NCBI GenBank assembly: GCA_015277795.1
Contig: CP063848.1
Location: forward strand, 2,418,001 to 2,482,000
Direction: 5' to 3'
Length of the DNA stretch: 64,000 nt
Source: Massilia sp. UMI-21
Lineage (GTDB): Bacteria > Pseudomonadota > Gammaproteobacteria > Burkholderiales > Burkholderiaceae_D
Both the position numbers and the translations under genes were made by a program. The notes beneath the pieces are model-generated. The model did no database searches. It was not told the origin of the DNA and worked only from the letters and a program-made list of their open reading frames with translations. Shown in pieces: positions 1 through 9,344 of this stretch (its first letter is position 1; each line of letters begins with the position of its first letter).

Positions 1-121
1 GAACATGTAGATGTAAGCAGATGTGAAAGCATGCACAGAGTGTAAGAGTGGACGGCGGCGCACCCGGGAACAGGTTTGCGAATGGTAAAGTCATGCCATC
101 GACAAACTGTAGAGGCATCCC

Positions 122-628
122 ATGAAAGCCCTGATCCTTTGCGCAGCCCTGGCGATCGCTTCCTTCCCGGCCATGGCCCAGACCAATGTCAGCATCAGCG
201 TCGGCCAGCCCGGCTTCTACGGCCGCCTGGACATCGGCGAGTTCGGCCCGCCGCCGGTGTACGTGGCGCAGCCGATCATCGTCGAGCGCTACCAGCGCGT
301 GCGCGCCCAACCGGTGTACCTGCGGGTGCCGCCGGGCCACCGCAAGCACTGGGCGAAGCATTGCCGCAAGTACGGCGCCTGCGGCCAGCCGGTGCTGTTC
401 GTACAGGACCGCTGGTACAGCGACGTGTATGCGCCGCGCTACCGTGAAGTCCACTACCGCGAGCGCCACCACGAGCGTGCGCCGGTCCGGGTGCACTACG
501 AGGAGCGGGACCACGGCGGCGGCCACGGCAAGGGACATGGACACGGCGGCGGCCATGGCAAGGGTCATGGCAAGGGTCATGGACATGGCGGCGGCCACGG
601 CGGCGGCCACGGCGGCGGCCACCACTAA
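122..628 (+). CDS. Secreted protein with Gly/His-rich tail
   Basis: A 168-residue protein with a clear signal peptide (residues 1-19, ending Ala-Met-Ala before Gln-Thr-Asn). The middle third is rich in Tyr, Arg and Pro and has no domain I recognise. From about residue 130 to the end it is almost pure Gly, His and Lys (HGGGHGKGHGHGG-type repeats), which suggests metal or polyanion binding in the periplasm or outside the cell; that is inference. The tail comes from a tandem GGC/CAC-rich repeat at about 511-625. A GAGG ribosome site lies just before the ATG. I cannot give a function. Confidence 0.75.
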   Translation: MKALILCAALAIASFPAMAQTNVSISVGQPGFYGRLDIGEFGPPPVYVAQPIIVERYQRVRAQPVYLRVPPGHRKHWAKHCRKYGACGQPVLFVQDRWYSDVYAPRYREVHYRERHHERAPVRVHYEERDHGGGHGKGHGHGGGHGKGHGKGHGHGGGHGGGHGGGHH

Positions 629-648
629 GGGCACCGGCGCGCCCCCGC

Positions 649-1632
649 TCAGCCGGGCACGGGCGCCTCTGCCGGCAGCAGGCCCTCGGCGACGAGTTCC
701 TGCCAGAAGGCTGCCGGAATCCGTATTGCCATCAACTCCGCATTGCGGCGCAGGTGCCGGGTGCTGCTGGCCCCGGGGATGGTCGCCACCACCACCGGAT
801 GGGCGGTGCCGAACTGCAGCGCGGCCGCGGGCAGGTCGACCCCGTGGCGCGCCGCCACCTGGCGTAGCCGCTCGCGCCGTTCGTGGTGCTGCGGCCTGGC
901 CGGCACGTAGTCGTAGTGGTCGCCGCCGGCCAGGAAGCCGGAATTGAACGGCCCGCCCAGCACCACGCCGGCGCCGCGCTCGCCGCACAGCGGAAACAGG
1001 CTCTCCAGCGGCGTGGTTTCCATCAGGGTGTAGCGGCCGGCCAGCAGGAAGATGTCGGGATCCGAATCGCGCAGCGCGCGCAGGCAGGGCTCGACCGTGT
1101 TCACCCCGAGTCCCCAGGCCGCGATCAGGCCTTCCTCGCGCATCCGCACCAGCTCCTCGAAGGCGCCGCCGCGGCCGGCCGCGATCCGGTACTGGCGCTC
1201 GAATCCGTCCCCCAGGTGGTCGGGCGAGAGGTCGTGCACGTAGACGATGTCGATTGCCCCAATGGCCAGGCGCTGCAGGCTGTCCTCGACCGAGCGGCGG
1301 GCGCCGCCGGCCGTGTAGTCGGTCAGGCGCCGGAACGGCAGCGAGGACACGAAAGGCGGGGCGATATCGCCGGCCGGGTCGGGCAGCAGCAGGCGCCCGA
1401 CCTTGGTCGACAGCGTGTAGTCGCGCCGCGGCCGGGTGCGCAGGGCATGGCCGAAACGGTGCTCGGACAGGCCGGTGCCGTAGTGCGGCGCGGTGTCGAA
1501 GTAGCGGATGCCCGCTTCCCATGCCGTGTCGACGGTGGTGCGGGCCGCCTCGTCGCCGGTGGTGTGGTACATGTCGCCCAGCCCGGTGCCGCCGAGGCCC
1601 AGGCGCGTGATCGGTCGGTAGCGCTGGCTCAC
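649..1632 (-). CDS. Aldo/keto reductase (aldose/fucose dehydrogenase-like)
   Basis: A 327-residue cytoplasmic NAD(P)-dependent oxidoreductase with the aldo/keto reductase barrel. The catalytic tetrad is visible in order: Asp in FDTAP and Tyr in HYGTG (about residues 46-52), Lys in STKVG (about 77) and His in YVHDL (about 131). The overall pattern is closest to the D-threo-aldose 1-dehydrogenase/L-fucose dehydrogenase branch; substrate is inferred only. Translation starts with GTG preceded by an AGGAAAGGA ribosome site. It is divergent from the NDH-2 gene across a gap of about 190 bp and has no obvious operon partner. Confidence 0.85.
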   Translation of the reverse strand: MSQRYRPITRLGLGGTGLGDMYHTTGDEAARTTVDTAWEAGIRYFDTAPHYGTGLSEHRFGHALRTRPRRDYTLSTKVGRLLLPDPAGDIAPPFVSSLPFRRLTDYTAGGARRSVEDSLQRLAIGAIDIVYVHDLSPDHLGDGFERQYRIAAGRGGAFEELVRMREEGLIAAWGLGVNTVEPCLRALRDSDPDIFLLAGRYTLMETTPLESLFPLCGERGAGVVLGGPFNSGFLAGGDHYDYVPARPQHHERRERLRQVAARHGVDLPAAALQFGTAHPVVVATIPGASSTRHLRRNAELMAIRIPAAFWQELVAEGLLPAEAPVPG

Positions 1633-1825
1633 GTGTTGTCCTTTCCTGTTCCGATGGTCGATGTCCGGCCATGCTACACCGGCGCCAGGGGGCGCACCGT
1701 TGGCGGCGCCGGCGCGGCCCGCGCCGGGCCGTCCTGGCGGCTACGCGCTTTGCCTCGACGTAGTAAGATTGCCACATCGCCCATGTGCCGGCATTGCTGG
1801 ACGGGCGCCATGAGAGGAGCTTACT

Positions 1826-3127
1826 TTGCGTAGCGAATTCGTGATCGTGGGTGGCGGTGCGGGCGGCCTGGAACTGGCCTGCAAACTGGGCCGCAAGCTG
1901 GGGCCGTCGAAGGTGACGCTGGTCGACAGCCGGCTGTACCACATCTGGAAGCCCTCGCTGCACGAAGTGGCGGCCGGCACCCTCGACATCCACCAGGAAG
2001 GCCTGTCCTACCAGATGCTGGCGCACGACAACGGCTTCAACTTCGTGCTAGGACCGATGACCGCGCTCGACGCCGGTGCCAAGGCCATTACCGTGGGCGC
2101 GGTGCTGTCCGCCAGCGACAACGACGAGGTGCTGCCGGAGCGCCGCCTCGCCTACGGCGCGCTGGTGCTGGCGATCGGCAGCACCTCGAACTACTTCGGC
2201 GTGCCGGGCGCCGAGGAGCACACCATTTCCCTGAACGCCACCGAAGACGCCGAGCGCTTCCGCCTGCGCATGCTGCGCCTGATGCTGGCCGCCGAGCAGG
2301 ATCACGAGGAAGGCAAGGGCACCGGGCTGGACGTCGTGATCATCGGCGGCGGCGCCACCGGCGTCGAACTGGCGGCCGAGCTGCGCGAAGCTTCCGGCGC
2401 CTACGTCACCTACGGTTTCGACCAGCTCGACGTCGGGCGCGACGTGCGCATCACGATTCTCGAGGGTGCGCCGCGGGTGCTGGCGCCGCTGCCGGAAAAG
2501 GTGTCCAGCGCGGCCGGCGAGCTGCTGGCCAAGCGCGGCATTCGCGTGGTGACCGACTGCCGGGTCACGCGCATCGAGCGCGACAGGGTGATCGACAAGG
2601 ACGGCAATGTGTATCCCGCCAAGCTGTGCGTCTGGGCCGCGGGCATCAAGGCGCCCGACCTGCTGGCCAGGCTCGGCCTGCCGACCGCGAAGGGCGGGCA
2701 GGTCGAGGTGGACGCGCAGCTGCGTGTGAAGGGTGTGTCCGACATCCATGCGCTGGGCGACTGCGCCGCCTGCATCGACGGCAAGGGCAACGCGGTGCCG
2801 CCGCGCGCCCAGGCAGCGCACCAGCAGGCCGACTACCTGGTCGCGGCTTTCCTGCGCCAGGCCAGGGGGCTCCCGCCCGCGGCGCGCCCCTATGAATACC
2901 GCGACTACGGTTCGCTGGTGTCGGTGGGCCGCGACACCAGCGTGGGCAGCCTGATGGGTTCATTGCGCGGCGCCAGCTGGTTCGTGCAGGGCACGATGGC
3001 GCGCCTGATGTACACCAGCCTGCACCTGATGCACCACCGCGCCGTGCTCGGCACCATGCGTACCGGCGTGCTGGCGCTGGCGCGCTTCCTGGTGCGGCGC
3101 GCCACGCCGCTGGTCAAGCTCCACTGA
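1826..3127 (+). CDS. ndh: Type II NADH dehydrogenase (NDH-2)
   Basis: A 433-residue flavoprotein that passes electrons from NADH to quinone without pumping protons. The FAD-binding GGGAGG motif is at residues 8-13 and a second nucleotide-binding motif (IGGGATGVELA) is near residue 172. The third FAD-binding signature, HALGDCAAC, is near 310. The C-terminal about 60 residues are basic and amphipathic, as expected for membrane attachment of NDH-2. The start is a TTG with a strong GAGAGGAG site 8 bases upstream. It stands alone as a transcription unit and converges with the kinase gene at 3185. Confidence 0.88.
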   Translation: MRSEFVIVGGGAGGLELACKLGRKLGPSKVTLVDSRLYHIWKPSLHEVAAGTLDIHQEGLSYQMLAHDNGFNFVLGPMTALDAGAKAITVGAVLSASDNDEVLPERRLAYGALVLAIGSTSNYFGVPGAEEHTISLNATEDAERFRLRMLRLMLAAEQDHEEGKGTGLDVVIIGGGATGVELAAELREASGAYVTYGFDQLDVGRDVRITILEGAPRVLAPLPEKVSSAAGELLAKRGIRVVTDCRVTRIERDRVIDKDGNVYPAKLCVWAAGIKAPDLLARLGLPTAKGGQVEVDAQLRVKGVSDIHALGDCAACIDGKGNAVPPRAQAAHQQADYLVAAFLRQARGLPPAARPYEYRDYGSLVSVGRDTSVGSLMGSLRGASWFVQGTMARLMYTSLHLMHHRAVLGTMRTGVLALARFLVRRATPLVKLH

Positions 3128-3184
3128 ACCGGCGCCATGGATCGGCAGGGGCGGGGCGCTTCGCGGGCCCTGCGGACATCCCTG

Positions 3185-3931
3185 TCAGGGCGCCGGCGCC
3201 TGCCTCGGCAGCGTCATGCGCAGCACGGCGCCGCCGCTCTCGTGCCCGCCGAACTCCAGCTCCCCGCCCAGGAAACGGGCCCGCTCGCGCAGCAGGCGCA
3301 GGCCGTGGCAGGTGGTCGATTCGAGCGCCTGGCAGCCCTTGCCGTCCCGCGCCGGGCCGCTGCCGTTGTCGCGCACGGTCAGCATCACCTGGTCGCCATC
3401 GTCGTCCAGGATCAGGTCGACTTCGGTCGCGCGTGCATGCGCGAGCGCGTTGCGCAGGCCTTCCTCGGCGCAGCGCAGCAGCACCACGCCCTGGGTGCGT
3501 GTATAGGATGCGTCGTCGTCGGGCAGGCTGGCGCGCGCCTTGATGTCGTGGGCGGCGCCGAAATTGGCCACCAGCTCGGCCAGCGCGGCCTTCAGCCCAA
3601 GGAACTCGAGCTTGTCGTTCCACAGCTCGAGCTGCATCTTGCGGTTGGTCTCGATGATATTCGCGAGCAACTGCTTCATCTGCGCGCTGCGGTCGCGCAT
3701 CGACTGGTTCTCGGCCGGAATGTGTTGCGAGAGCAGGGCCAGGTGCATGGTCAGCGCGGTCATCGACGAGCCGAGGCTGTCGTGGAGCTGGCGCGCCAGC
3801 AGCCGGCGTTCCTCGTCCCAGCAGGCGGCGAGGTAGCCCAGCATCTCGGTGAGTTCAGCGCTGCGGTCCGCGCCCGGCACTGTCGATGCGACAGCGGCCG
3901 TGCCGGACTGCGGATGTGCCGGTTCGGTCAT
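3185..3931 (-). CDS. Orphan sensor histidine kinase (HisKA_3 type)
   Basis: A 248-residue kinase with no membrane segment and no recognisable sensor domain. The dimerisation/phosphoacceptor segment around His50 (ARQLHDSLGSS) is of the NarX/DesK class, and an ATPase domain follows with a DNGSGP G1 box near residue 195. The N-terminal 30 residues are low complexity. No NarL-type response regulator lies next to it, so the partner is encoded elsewhere. It is divergent from the hemerythrin gene; the roughly 195-bp gap should hold both promoters. The soluble form suggests a cytoplasmic input or a protein partner, which is inference. Confidence 0.8.
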   Translation of the reverse strand: MTEPAHPQSGTAAVASTVPGADRSAELTEMLGYLAACWDEERRLLARQLHDSLGSSMTALTMHLALLSQHIPAENQSMRDRSAQMKQLLANIIETNRKMQLELWNDKLEFLGLKAALAELVANFGAAHDIKARASLPDDDASYTRTQGVVLLRCAEEGLRNALAHARATEVDLILDDDGDQVMLTVRDNGSGPARDGKGCQALESTTCHGLRLLRERARFLGGELEFGGHESGGAVLRMTLPRQAPAP

Positions 3932-4125
3932 CGTAGGCTCGGTTGAATGTTTCCCAAATCATACAACAGTTGGCGCGCCGGCGGCGCGCAAGCCCAGTGC
4001 ATTGCACGGACAGGGCCGGAAGGCAGCGTGCGCTGCCGTACAGTCGTGGCGGCGGATTCCGGCGAAGCTTGGGGCGTGGCGGATGCCACTTTATCAATAG
4101 ACGCATCTAACAACGGGGTACAACA

Positions 4126-4581
4126 ATGACGACCGCAAACAAAACGCAGGATGCCATCACGCTCTTGACCACGCAGCACCGTGAAGTCCACGCAATGTTC
4201 GAGAAGTTCGAGAACATGACCGACCGCGCCAAGGTCAGCAAGAAGAAACTTGCCGACGAAATCTGTCAGGCGCTCATCATGCACACCACGATCGAGGAAG
4301 AAATCCTGTATCCGGCGATCCGTGAAGCCAGCCAGGACACCGAAGACATGGTCGACGAAGCCGTGGTCGAACATGCGTCGGCCAAGGACCTGATTGCCCA
4401 GGTCCAGGAAATGGACCCGGGCGACGACCTGTACGACGCCAAGGTGAAGGTGCTGGGCGAACTGGTCGACCACCACGTCGAGGAAGAAGAGCAGGAAATG
4501 TTCCCGAAGATGAAGGAACTGAAGCTGGATCTGCAGGCACTGGGACAGGAAATGGCCGCGCGCGCGGCGGAGCTGCAGTAA
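4126..4581 (+). CDS. Hemerythrin HHE domain protein
   Basis: A 151-residue four-helix hemerythrin-like protein. The expected di-iron ligands can be seen: His18/His22 (QHREVH), His53 with Glu57 (HTTIEEE), His83 (VEHAS), His117 with Glu121 (HHVEEEE). Such proteins bind O2, NO or reactive species and often act in stress protection, but the role here is not shown by sequence. It is divergent from the orphan kinase at 3185 and converges tail to tail with the hybrid kinase at 4607, with a GC-rich hairpin (near 4586-4605) in the 25-bp gap. Confidence 0.88.
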   Translation: MTTANKTQDAITLLTTQHREVHAMFEKFENMTDRAKVSKKKLADEICQALIMHTTIEEEILYPAIREASQDTEDMVDEAVVEHASAKDLIAQVQEMDPGDDLYDAKVKVLGELVDHHVEEEEQEMFPKMKELKLDLQALGQEMAARAAELQ

Positions 4582-4606
4582 GGGCTTGCCGGCGCAGGCC
4601 GGCTGC

Positions 4607-6232
4607 TCAGGCCGCGTCGGCGGCCTGCAGGCTGGCGGGCGCCAGCGCTTCCAGTAACTGTTCCATGCCTACCGGCTTGACCAGGTGCTGGTCGAAGCCT
4701 GCCTCGAGCACCCGGCGCTGGTCTTCCGCGAGTCCGTAGCCGGTCAGCGCGATCAGCCGGATTCCGCGCGTGCTCGGATCGCGCCGCAGGCGGCGCGCCA
4801 CCTCGTAGCCGTCGATGCCGGGCAGGCCGATGTCCACCAGGGCCGCGGCCGGCTTGCCGGCCAGCGCCGCCGCCACGCCCTGCAGGCCGTCGGCGGCCGT
4901 GGCGACCGGGAAGCCATGCGCGGCCAGCATGGTCGCCATCATCTCGCGACCGTCTTCGTTGTCTTCGATGAGCAGCACCGAGGGCTTGGTGCCGTCGCCG
5001 TCGTGCTGTCCGTTCCCGGCCGGGCCGGCCGACACCGGTTCGGTGCGCGGCAGGCGGATCATGAAGGTGCTGCCGCTGCCGCTGCCGGCGCTGTGCGCGC
5101 TGACGCTGCCTCCATGCAGTTCCACCAGGCGCCGCACCAGCGACAGTCCGATGCCCAGGCCGCCCTGGGAGCGGTCGATCGAGATCGCGCCCTGCACGAA
5201 CACGTCGAACACGTGCGGCAGCAGTTCTTCCGGGATGCCGACGCCGCTGTCGCGTACCGTCAGCACGACGTCCTGGCCCGATTGGGCCAGGCCGATGTCG
5301 ATGCTGCCGCCGGCGGGGGTGTACTTGAGTGCGTTGTCCAGCAGGTTCGAGGTGATCTGTTCGAGCCGGGTCGGGTCGCCGTCGACCCAGTTCGGGGCCA
5401 GGTCGACGCTGAAGCGGTAGCCGGCGGTGCGCCCGGTGGCGCGGAAGGTTTCCAGGCAGCCCGACACCAGGTTCGACAAGTCGATCGGCTTGCACGCCAA
5501 TAAGATCTTGCCTGACATCGCGCGCGACAGGTCGAGCAGGTCGTCGACGATGCGCGACAGGTGCTGGCTCTGGCGCTGGATGATCTGCTTGGCGCGCGCG
5601 ACCGTCTCGGTATTCGCGCCGGCCATCCCGATCAGCGAGGAAGCGCTGCTGATCGCCGACAGCGGGTTGCGCAGTTCGTGACCGAGCATGGCGAGGAATT
5701 CGTCCTTGGCGTGGCTCTTGCGTTCGGCGTCGCGGCGCTCTTCCATCTCGCGCACCAGGCGGCGGTTGGTGGCGGTCAGTTCGGTGGTGCGCTGCGAGAG
5801 TTTTTCGGCCTGGCGCTTGAGTTGCTCGTTCTTCATGGCGAGCGCCACGAACACCGACACCTTGGCATGCAGGATTTGCGGAATCACCGGGGTAAACAGG
5901 AAGTCGGCGGCGCCGCGCTGGTAGGCTTTGAGGCGATCGATCTCGTCGGCCAGGAAGGCGGTGACGAAGATGATCGGAATGTCGGCCGAGCGCGCGCGCT
6001 GGTGGATCGCCTCGGCAGTCTCGAAGCCGTCCATGCCGGGCATGTTCACGTCCAGCAGGATCACGGCGAAATCGTGGAGCAGCACCTGGCGCAGCGCTTC
6101 CTGCCCGGAGCGGGCGGAATGCACGACGTAATTGCTTTCATCCGCCCACTGGTCGAGCAGACTCGTCAGCGCTAACAGGCTGGCGGCGTCGTCATTGACG
6201 ACCAGGATCTTGGGTTTGTCTGTGTGGGCCAC
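4607..6232 (-). CDS. REC-HisKA-HATPase-REC hybrid kinase
   Basis: A 541-residue cytoplasmic hybrid kinase. Receiver 1 spans about residues 8-125 with Asp61 as phosphoacceptor, but the conserved Lys of receiver strand 5 is replaced by Thr114 (FLFTPV). A coiled coil (about 132-175) leads into HisKA with His185 (LGHELRNP). The ATPase domain covers about 280-395 with GGLGIGLSL. Receiver 2 (about 425-535) is complete, with Asp in LVDIGLPG and Lys in LVKPVG. Start is GTG behind GGAACC. It is divergent from the small stress-type gene at 6495. The architecture suggests phosphorelay integration rather than membrane sensing. Confidence 0.88.
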   Translation of the reverse strand: MAHTDKPKILVVNDDAASLLALTSLLDQWADESNYVVHSARSGQEALRQVLLHDFAVILLDVNMPGMDGFETAEAIHQRARSADIPIIFVTAFLADEIDRLKAYQRGAADFLFTPVIPQILHAKVSVFVALAMKNEQLKRQAEKLSQRTTELTATNRRLVREMEERRDAERKSHAKDEFLAMLGHELRNPLSAISSASSLIGMAGANTETVARAKQIIQRQSQHLSRIVDDLLDLSRAMSGKILLACKPIDLSNLVSGCLETFRATGRTAGYRFSVDLAPNWVDGDPTRLEQITSNLLDNALKYTPAGGSIDIGLAQSGQDVVLTVRDSGVGIPEELLPHVFDVFVQGAISIDRSQGGLGIGLSLVRRLVELHGGSVSAHSAGSGSGSTFMIRLPRTEPVSAGPAGNGQHDGDGTKPSVLLIEDNEDGREMMATMLAAHGFPVATAADGLQGVAAALAGKPAAALVDIGLPGIDGYEVARRLRRDPSTRGIRLIALTGYGLAEDQRRVLEAGFDQHLVKPVGMEQLLEALAPASLQAADAA

Positions 6233-6401
6233 GATGGTTCCGATACCTTTTCCTCAAAAGGTACTTCTTCCAAGAAACAGCATTCCAAGGAAAATTATTG
6301 CTTCGAAGAAAATCGCCGTAATAACGTGGAATGATATCACGCGCCAATTAAGTGCAAACAGGCAAAACCTCAATCGTGCGCATGGTGACGATGTACGGTG
6401 A

Positions 6402-6944
<543 letters not shown>

Positions 6945-6974
6945 GCGCGCCGAGCGCATTCCCGGCACACCGGA

Positions 6975-7008
6975 CGGGCCACGGGCGGCGCAGGCTGCAC
7001 GTGGCCCG
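6975..7008 (+). terminator. Hairpin after the 6495 gene, U-poor
   Basis: CGGGCCACG at 6975-6983 pairs with CGTGGCCCG at 7000-7008 (9 bp). The base after it is TATTCATTC rather than a T run, so termination would be weak or Rho-assisted. The first IS1595 copy and its target repeat begin immediately after, so the insertion may have separated the stem from its original downstream sequence. Confidence 0.4.
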
Positions 7009-7017
7009 TATTCATTC

Positions 7018-8086
7018 GGCTCTGTCAGCGTTAACTATGGATGAGGCGTGAACTGCTGAGCTCCTCCCTGGTCGAACACCTGTCTCCATCGACGGGAAGC
7101 GGCCATGAAAACACCCGGCTTCAAAAAATGGTTCGCACGACTCCCCGCGCTGAACGGGGCGCAGCGCCAACAAACACTGGCGGCATTGCAGCCGGCCGCG
7201 GGGCTGGACCGGATCGTCGCCCTCATCGAGCAGATCCGCGCACCCCAACGCGCGTGTCCGCGCTGCGCCTCCCAGCGCTGCCACCGGCACGGCCATGCCA
7301 ATGGCCTGCAGCGCTACCGCTGCAGGGAATGCGGCCGCAGCTTCAACGACCTGAGCGGCACGCCTTTCGCGCGGCTGCGCCTGCGCGAAAAATGGCTCGA
7401 CTACCTGGACGCATTGATCGCGGCCAAATCGGTGCGGCGTGCCGCCCTTGACGTCGGCGTGCACCGCAACACCGCGTTTCGCTGGCGCCACCGCTTCGTC
7501 GACCGGGTCAAGCACAGCCAGCCAGAGCAATTGAGCGGCATCGTCGAGGCCGATGAAATGTTCATCCTGGAATCGCAAAAAGGCGCGCGCAAGCTGGACC
7601 GGCCGCCGAGAAAGCGGGGCGGGGCGGCGCGCAAACGCGGCATCTCGAGCGAGCTCGACTGCATCCTGGTCGCGCGCGACCGCGCCAGGCAGACCATCGG
7701 CGCGCTGGTCGGGCGCGGGGCCTTGAGGGCTGTGCACCTGGAACGCCACCTGCTGCCCAGGCTCGATCGGCAAGCACTCCTGGTCAGCGACGCCAACGCT
7801 GCCTACCGGGCGTTTTCACGCAAACATGGGATCGCCCACCAGGCGGTCAACCTGCGCGCGGGCGTGCGGGTGCGCCGCCAGGCTGGCGGCGCCCTCCACG
7901 TCCAGAATGTCAACGCCTTCCATCAGCGTCTGCGCGACTGGCTGGCCCGCTTCCGCGGCGTGGCATCGCGCTACCTGCCGAACTACCTGGGCTGGCACCG
8001 CGCGCTCGACTGCGCACGCGTAATTGCTGCGGAACAGTTCTTACGCGTCGCAATCGGCGTCATCAACATGTAAAGGTGACAGCGCC
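7018..8086 (+). mobile_element. IS1595-family element, copy 1 (ISXO2-like)
   Basis: A complete 1069-bp insertion sequence. The left end GGCTCTGTCAGCGTTAAC and the right end (reverse complement GGCGCTGTCACCTTTAC) are imperfect inverted repeats. The 8-bp sequence ATTCATTC stands at 7010-7017 and again at 8087-8094, which fits the 8-bp target duplication usual for this family. One intact transposase fills the interior. Confidence 0.9.
7105..8073 (+). CDS. IS1595 family transposase, copy 1
   Basis: A 322-residue transposase with an N-terminal zinc ribbon (CPRC, then CREC near residues 51-75) and the catalytic core of the IS1595/ISXO2 group. Acidic residues are in VEADEMF (about 150) and LVSDANAAY (about 227), followed by the NVNAFHQRLRDW segment (about 270) that carries the later active-site positions. 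The frame is intact, so the element may be active. It differs from copy 2 at roughly nine residues, for example CASQRC against CACPRC and IAAKSV against IAATSV. Confidence 0.9.
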   Translation: MKTPGFKKWFARLPALNGAQRQQTLAALQPAAGLDRIVALIEQIRAPQRACPRCASQRCHRHGHANGLQRYRCRECGRSFNDLSGTPFARLRLREKWLDYLDALIAAKSVRRAALDVGVHRNTAFRWRHRFVDRVKHSQPEQLSGIVEADEMFILESQKGARKLDRPPRKRGGAARKRGISSELDCILVARDRARQTIGALVGRGALRAVHLERHLLPRLDRQALLVSDANAAYRAFSRKHGIAHQAVNLRAGVRVRRQAGGALHVQNVNAFHQRLRDWLARFRGVASRYLPNYLGWHRALDCARVIAAEQFLRVAIGVINM

Positions 8087-8094
8087 ATTCATTC

Positions 8095-9163
8095 GGCTCT
8101 GTCAGCGTTAACTATGGATGAGGCGTGAACTGCTGAGCTCCTCCCTGGTCGAACACCTGTCTCCATCGACAGGAAGCGGCCATGAAAACACCCGGCTTCA
8201 AAAAATGGTTCGCACGACTCCCCGCGCTGAACGGGGCGCAGCGCCAACAAACACTGGCGGCATTGCAGCCGGCCGCCGGGCTGGACCGGATCGTCGCCCT
8301 GATCGAGCAGATCCGCGCACCCCAACGCGCCTGTCCGCGCTGCGCCTGCCCGCGCTGCCATCGGCACGGCCATACCAACGGCCTGCAGCGCTACCGCTGC
8401 CGGGAATGCGGCCGCAGCTTCAACGACCTGAGCGGCACGCCTTTCGCGCGGCTGCGCCTGCGCGAAAAATGGCTCGACTACCTGGACGCATTGATCGCGG
8501 CCACATCGGTACGCCGCGCCGCCCTTGACGTGGGCGTGCACCGCAACACCGCGTTTCGCTGGCGCCACCGCTTCGTCGACCGGGTCAAGCACGACCAACC
8601 AGAGCAACTGAGCGGCATCGTCGAGGCCGATGAAATGTTCATCCTGGAATCGCAAAAGGGCGCGCGCAAGCTGGACCGGGCGCCGAGAAAGCGTGGCGGC
8701 GCGGCGCGCAAACGCGGCATCTCGAGCGAGCTCGACTGCATCCTGGTGGCACGCGACCGCGCCAGGCAGACCATCGGCGCGCTGGTCGGGCGCGGGGCCT
8801 TGAAGACGGTGCACCTGGAACGCCACCTGCTGCCCAGGCTCGACCGGCAAGCACTCCTGGTCAGCGACGCCAACGCTGCCTACCGGGCGTTTTCACGCAA
8901 ACATGGGATCGCCCACCAGGCGGTCAACCTGCGCGCCGGCGTGCGGGTGCGCCGCCAGGCTGGCGGCGCCCTCCACGTCCAGAATGTCAACGCCTTCCAT
9001 CAGCGTCTGCGCGACTGGCTGGCCCGCTTCCGCGGCGTGGCATCGCGCTACCTGCCGAACTACCTGGGCTGGCACCGCGCGCTCGACGGCGCACGCGTAA
9101 TTGCTGCGGAACAGTTCTTACGCGTCGCAATCGGCGTCATCAACATGTAAAGGTGACAGCGCC
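8095..9163 (+). mobile_element. IS1595-family element, copy 2, tandem with copy 1
   Basis: A second 1069-bp element in the same orientation, separated from copy 1 only by the 8-bp ATTCATTC. It has the same terminal inverted repeats. After its right end a single extra C (9164) precedes a third ATTCATTC (9165-9172). The two copies have diverged at many positions, so this is not a fresh duplication. Confidence 0.9.
8182..9150 (+). CDS. IS1595 family transposase, copy 2
   Basis: A 322-residue transposase, full length and in frame, with the same zinc ribbon (CPRC/CREC) and catalytic segments (VEADEMF, LVSDANAAY, NVNAFHQRL) as the neighbour at 7105. The substitutions against copy 1 are scattered and mostly conservative. 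Both copies appear capable of making protein. The short upstream region including the ATG context is the same in both elements. Confidence 0.9.
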   Translation: MKTPGFKKWFARLPALNGAQRQQTLAALQPAAGLDRIVALIEQIRAPQRACPRCACPRCHRHGHTNGLQRYRCRECGRSFNDLSGTPFARLRLREKWLDYLDALIAATSVRRAALDVGVHRNTAFRWRHRFVDRVKHDQPEQLSGIVEADEMFILESQKGARKLDRAPRKRGGAARKRGISSELDCILVARDRARQTIGALVGRGALKTVHLERHLLPRLDRQALLVSDANAAYRAFSRKHGIAHQAVNLRAGVRVRRQAGGALHVQNVNAFHQRLRDWLARFRGVASRYLPNYLGWHRALDGARVIAAEQFLRVAIGVINM

Positions 9164-9344
9164 CATTCATTCCGGCACGCCGCCTGCGCGCCTGCACCGG
9201 TGCCCAATCAGCGGAGCAAGGTAATGGGTGGGCGTCGATCTTGGCGGGAGCCGGGGAGCCAGGCCAAGCAGGATGAGCCCGGCCTGAACAAGACAGCCGG
9301 AACGATGCCAGCGGCACCATTCCGGCCAGCAGAGTGGAGGGGGA

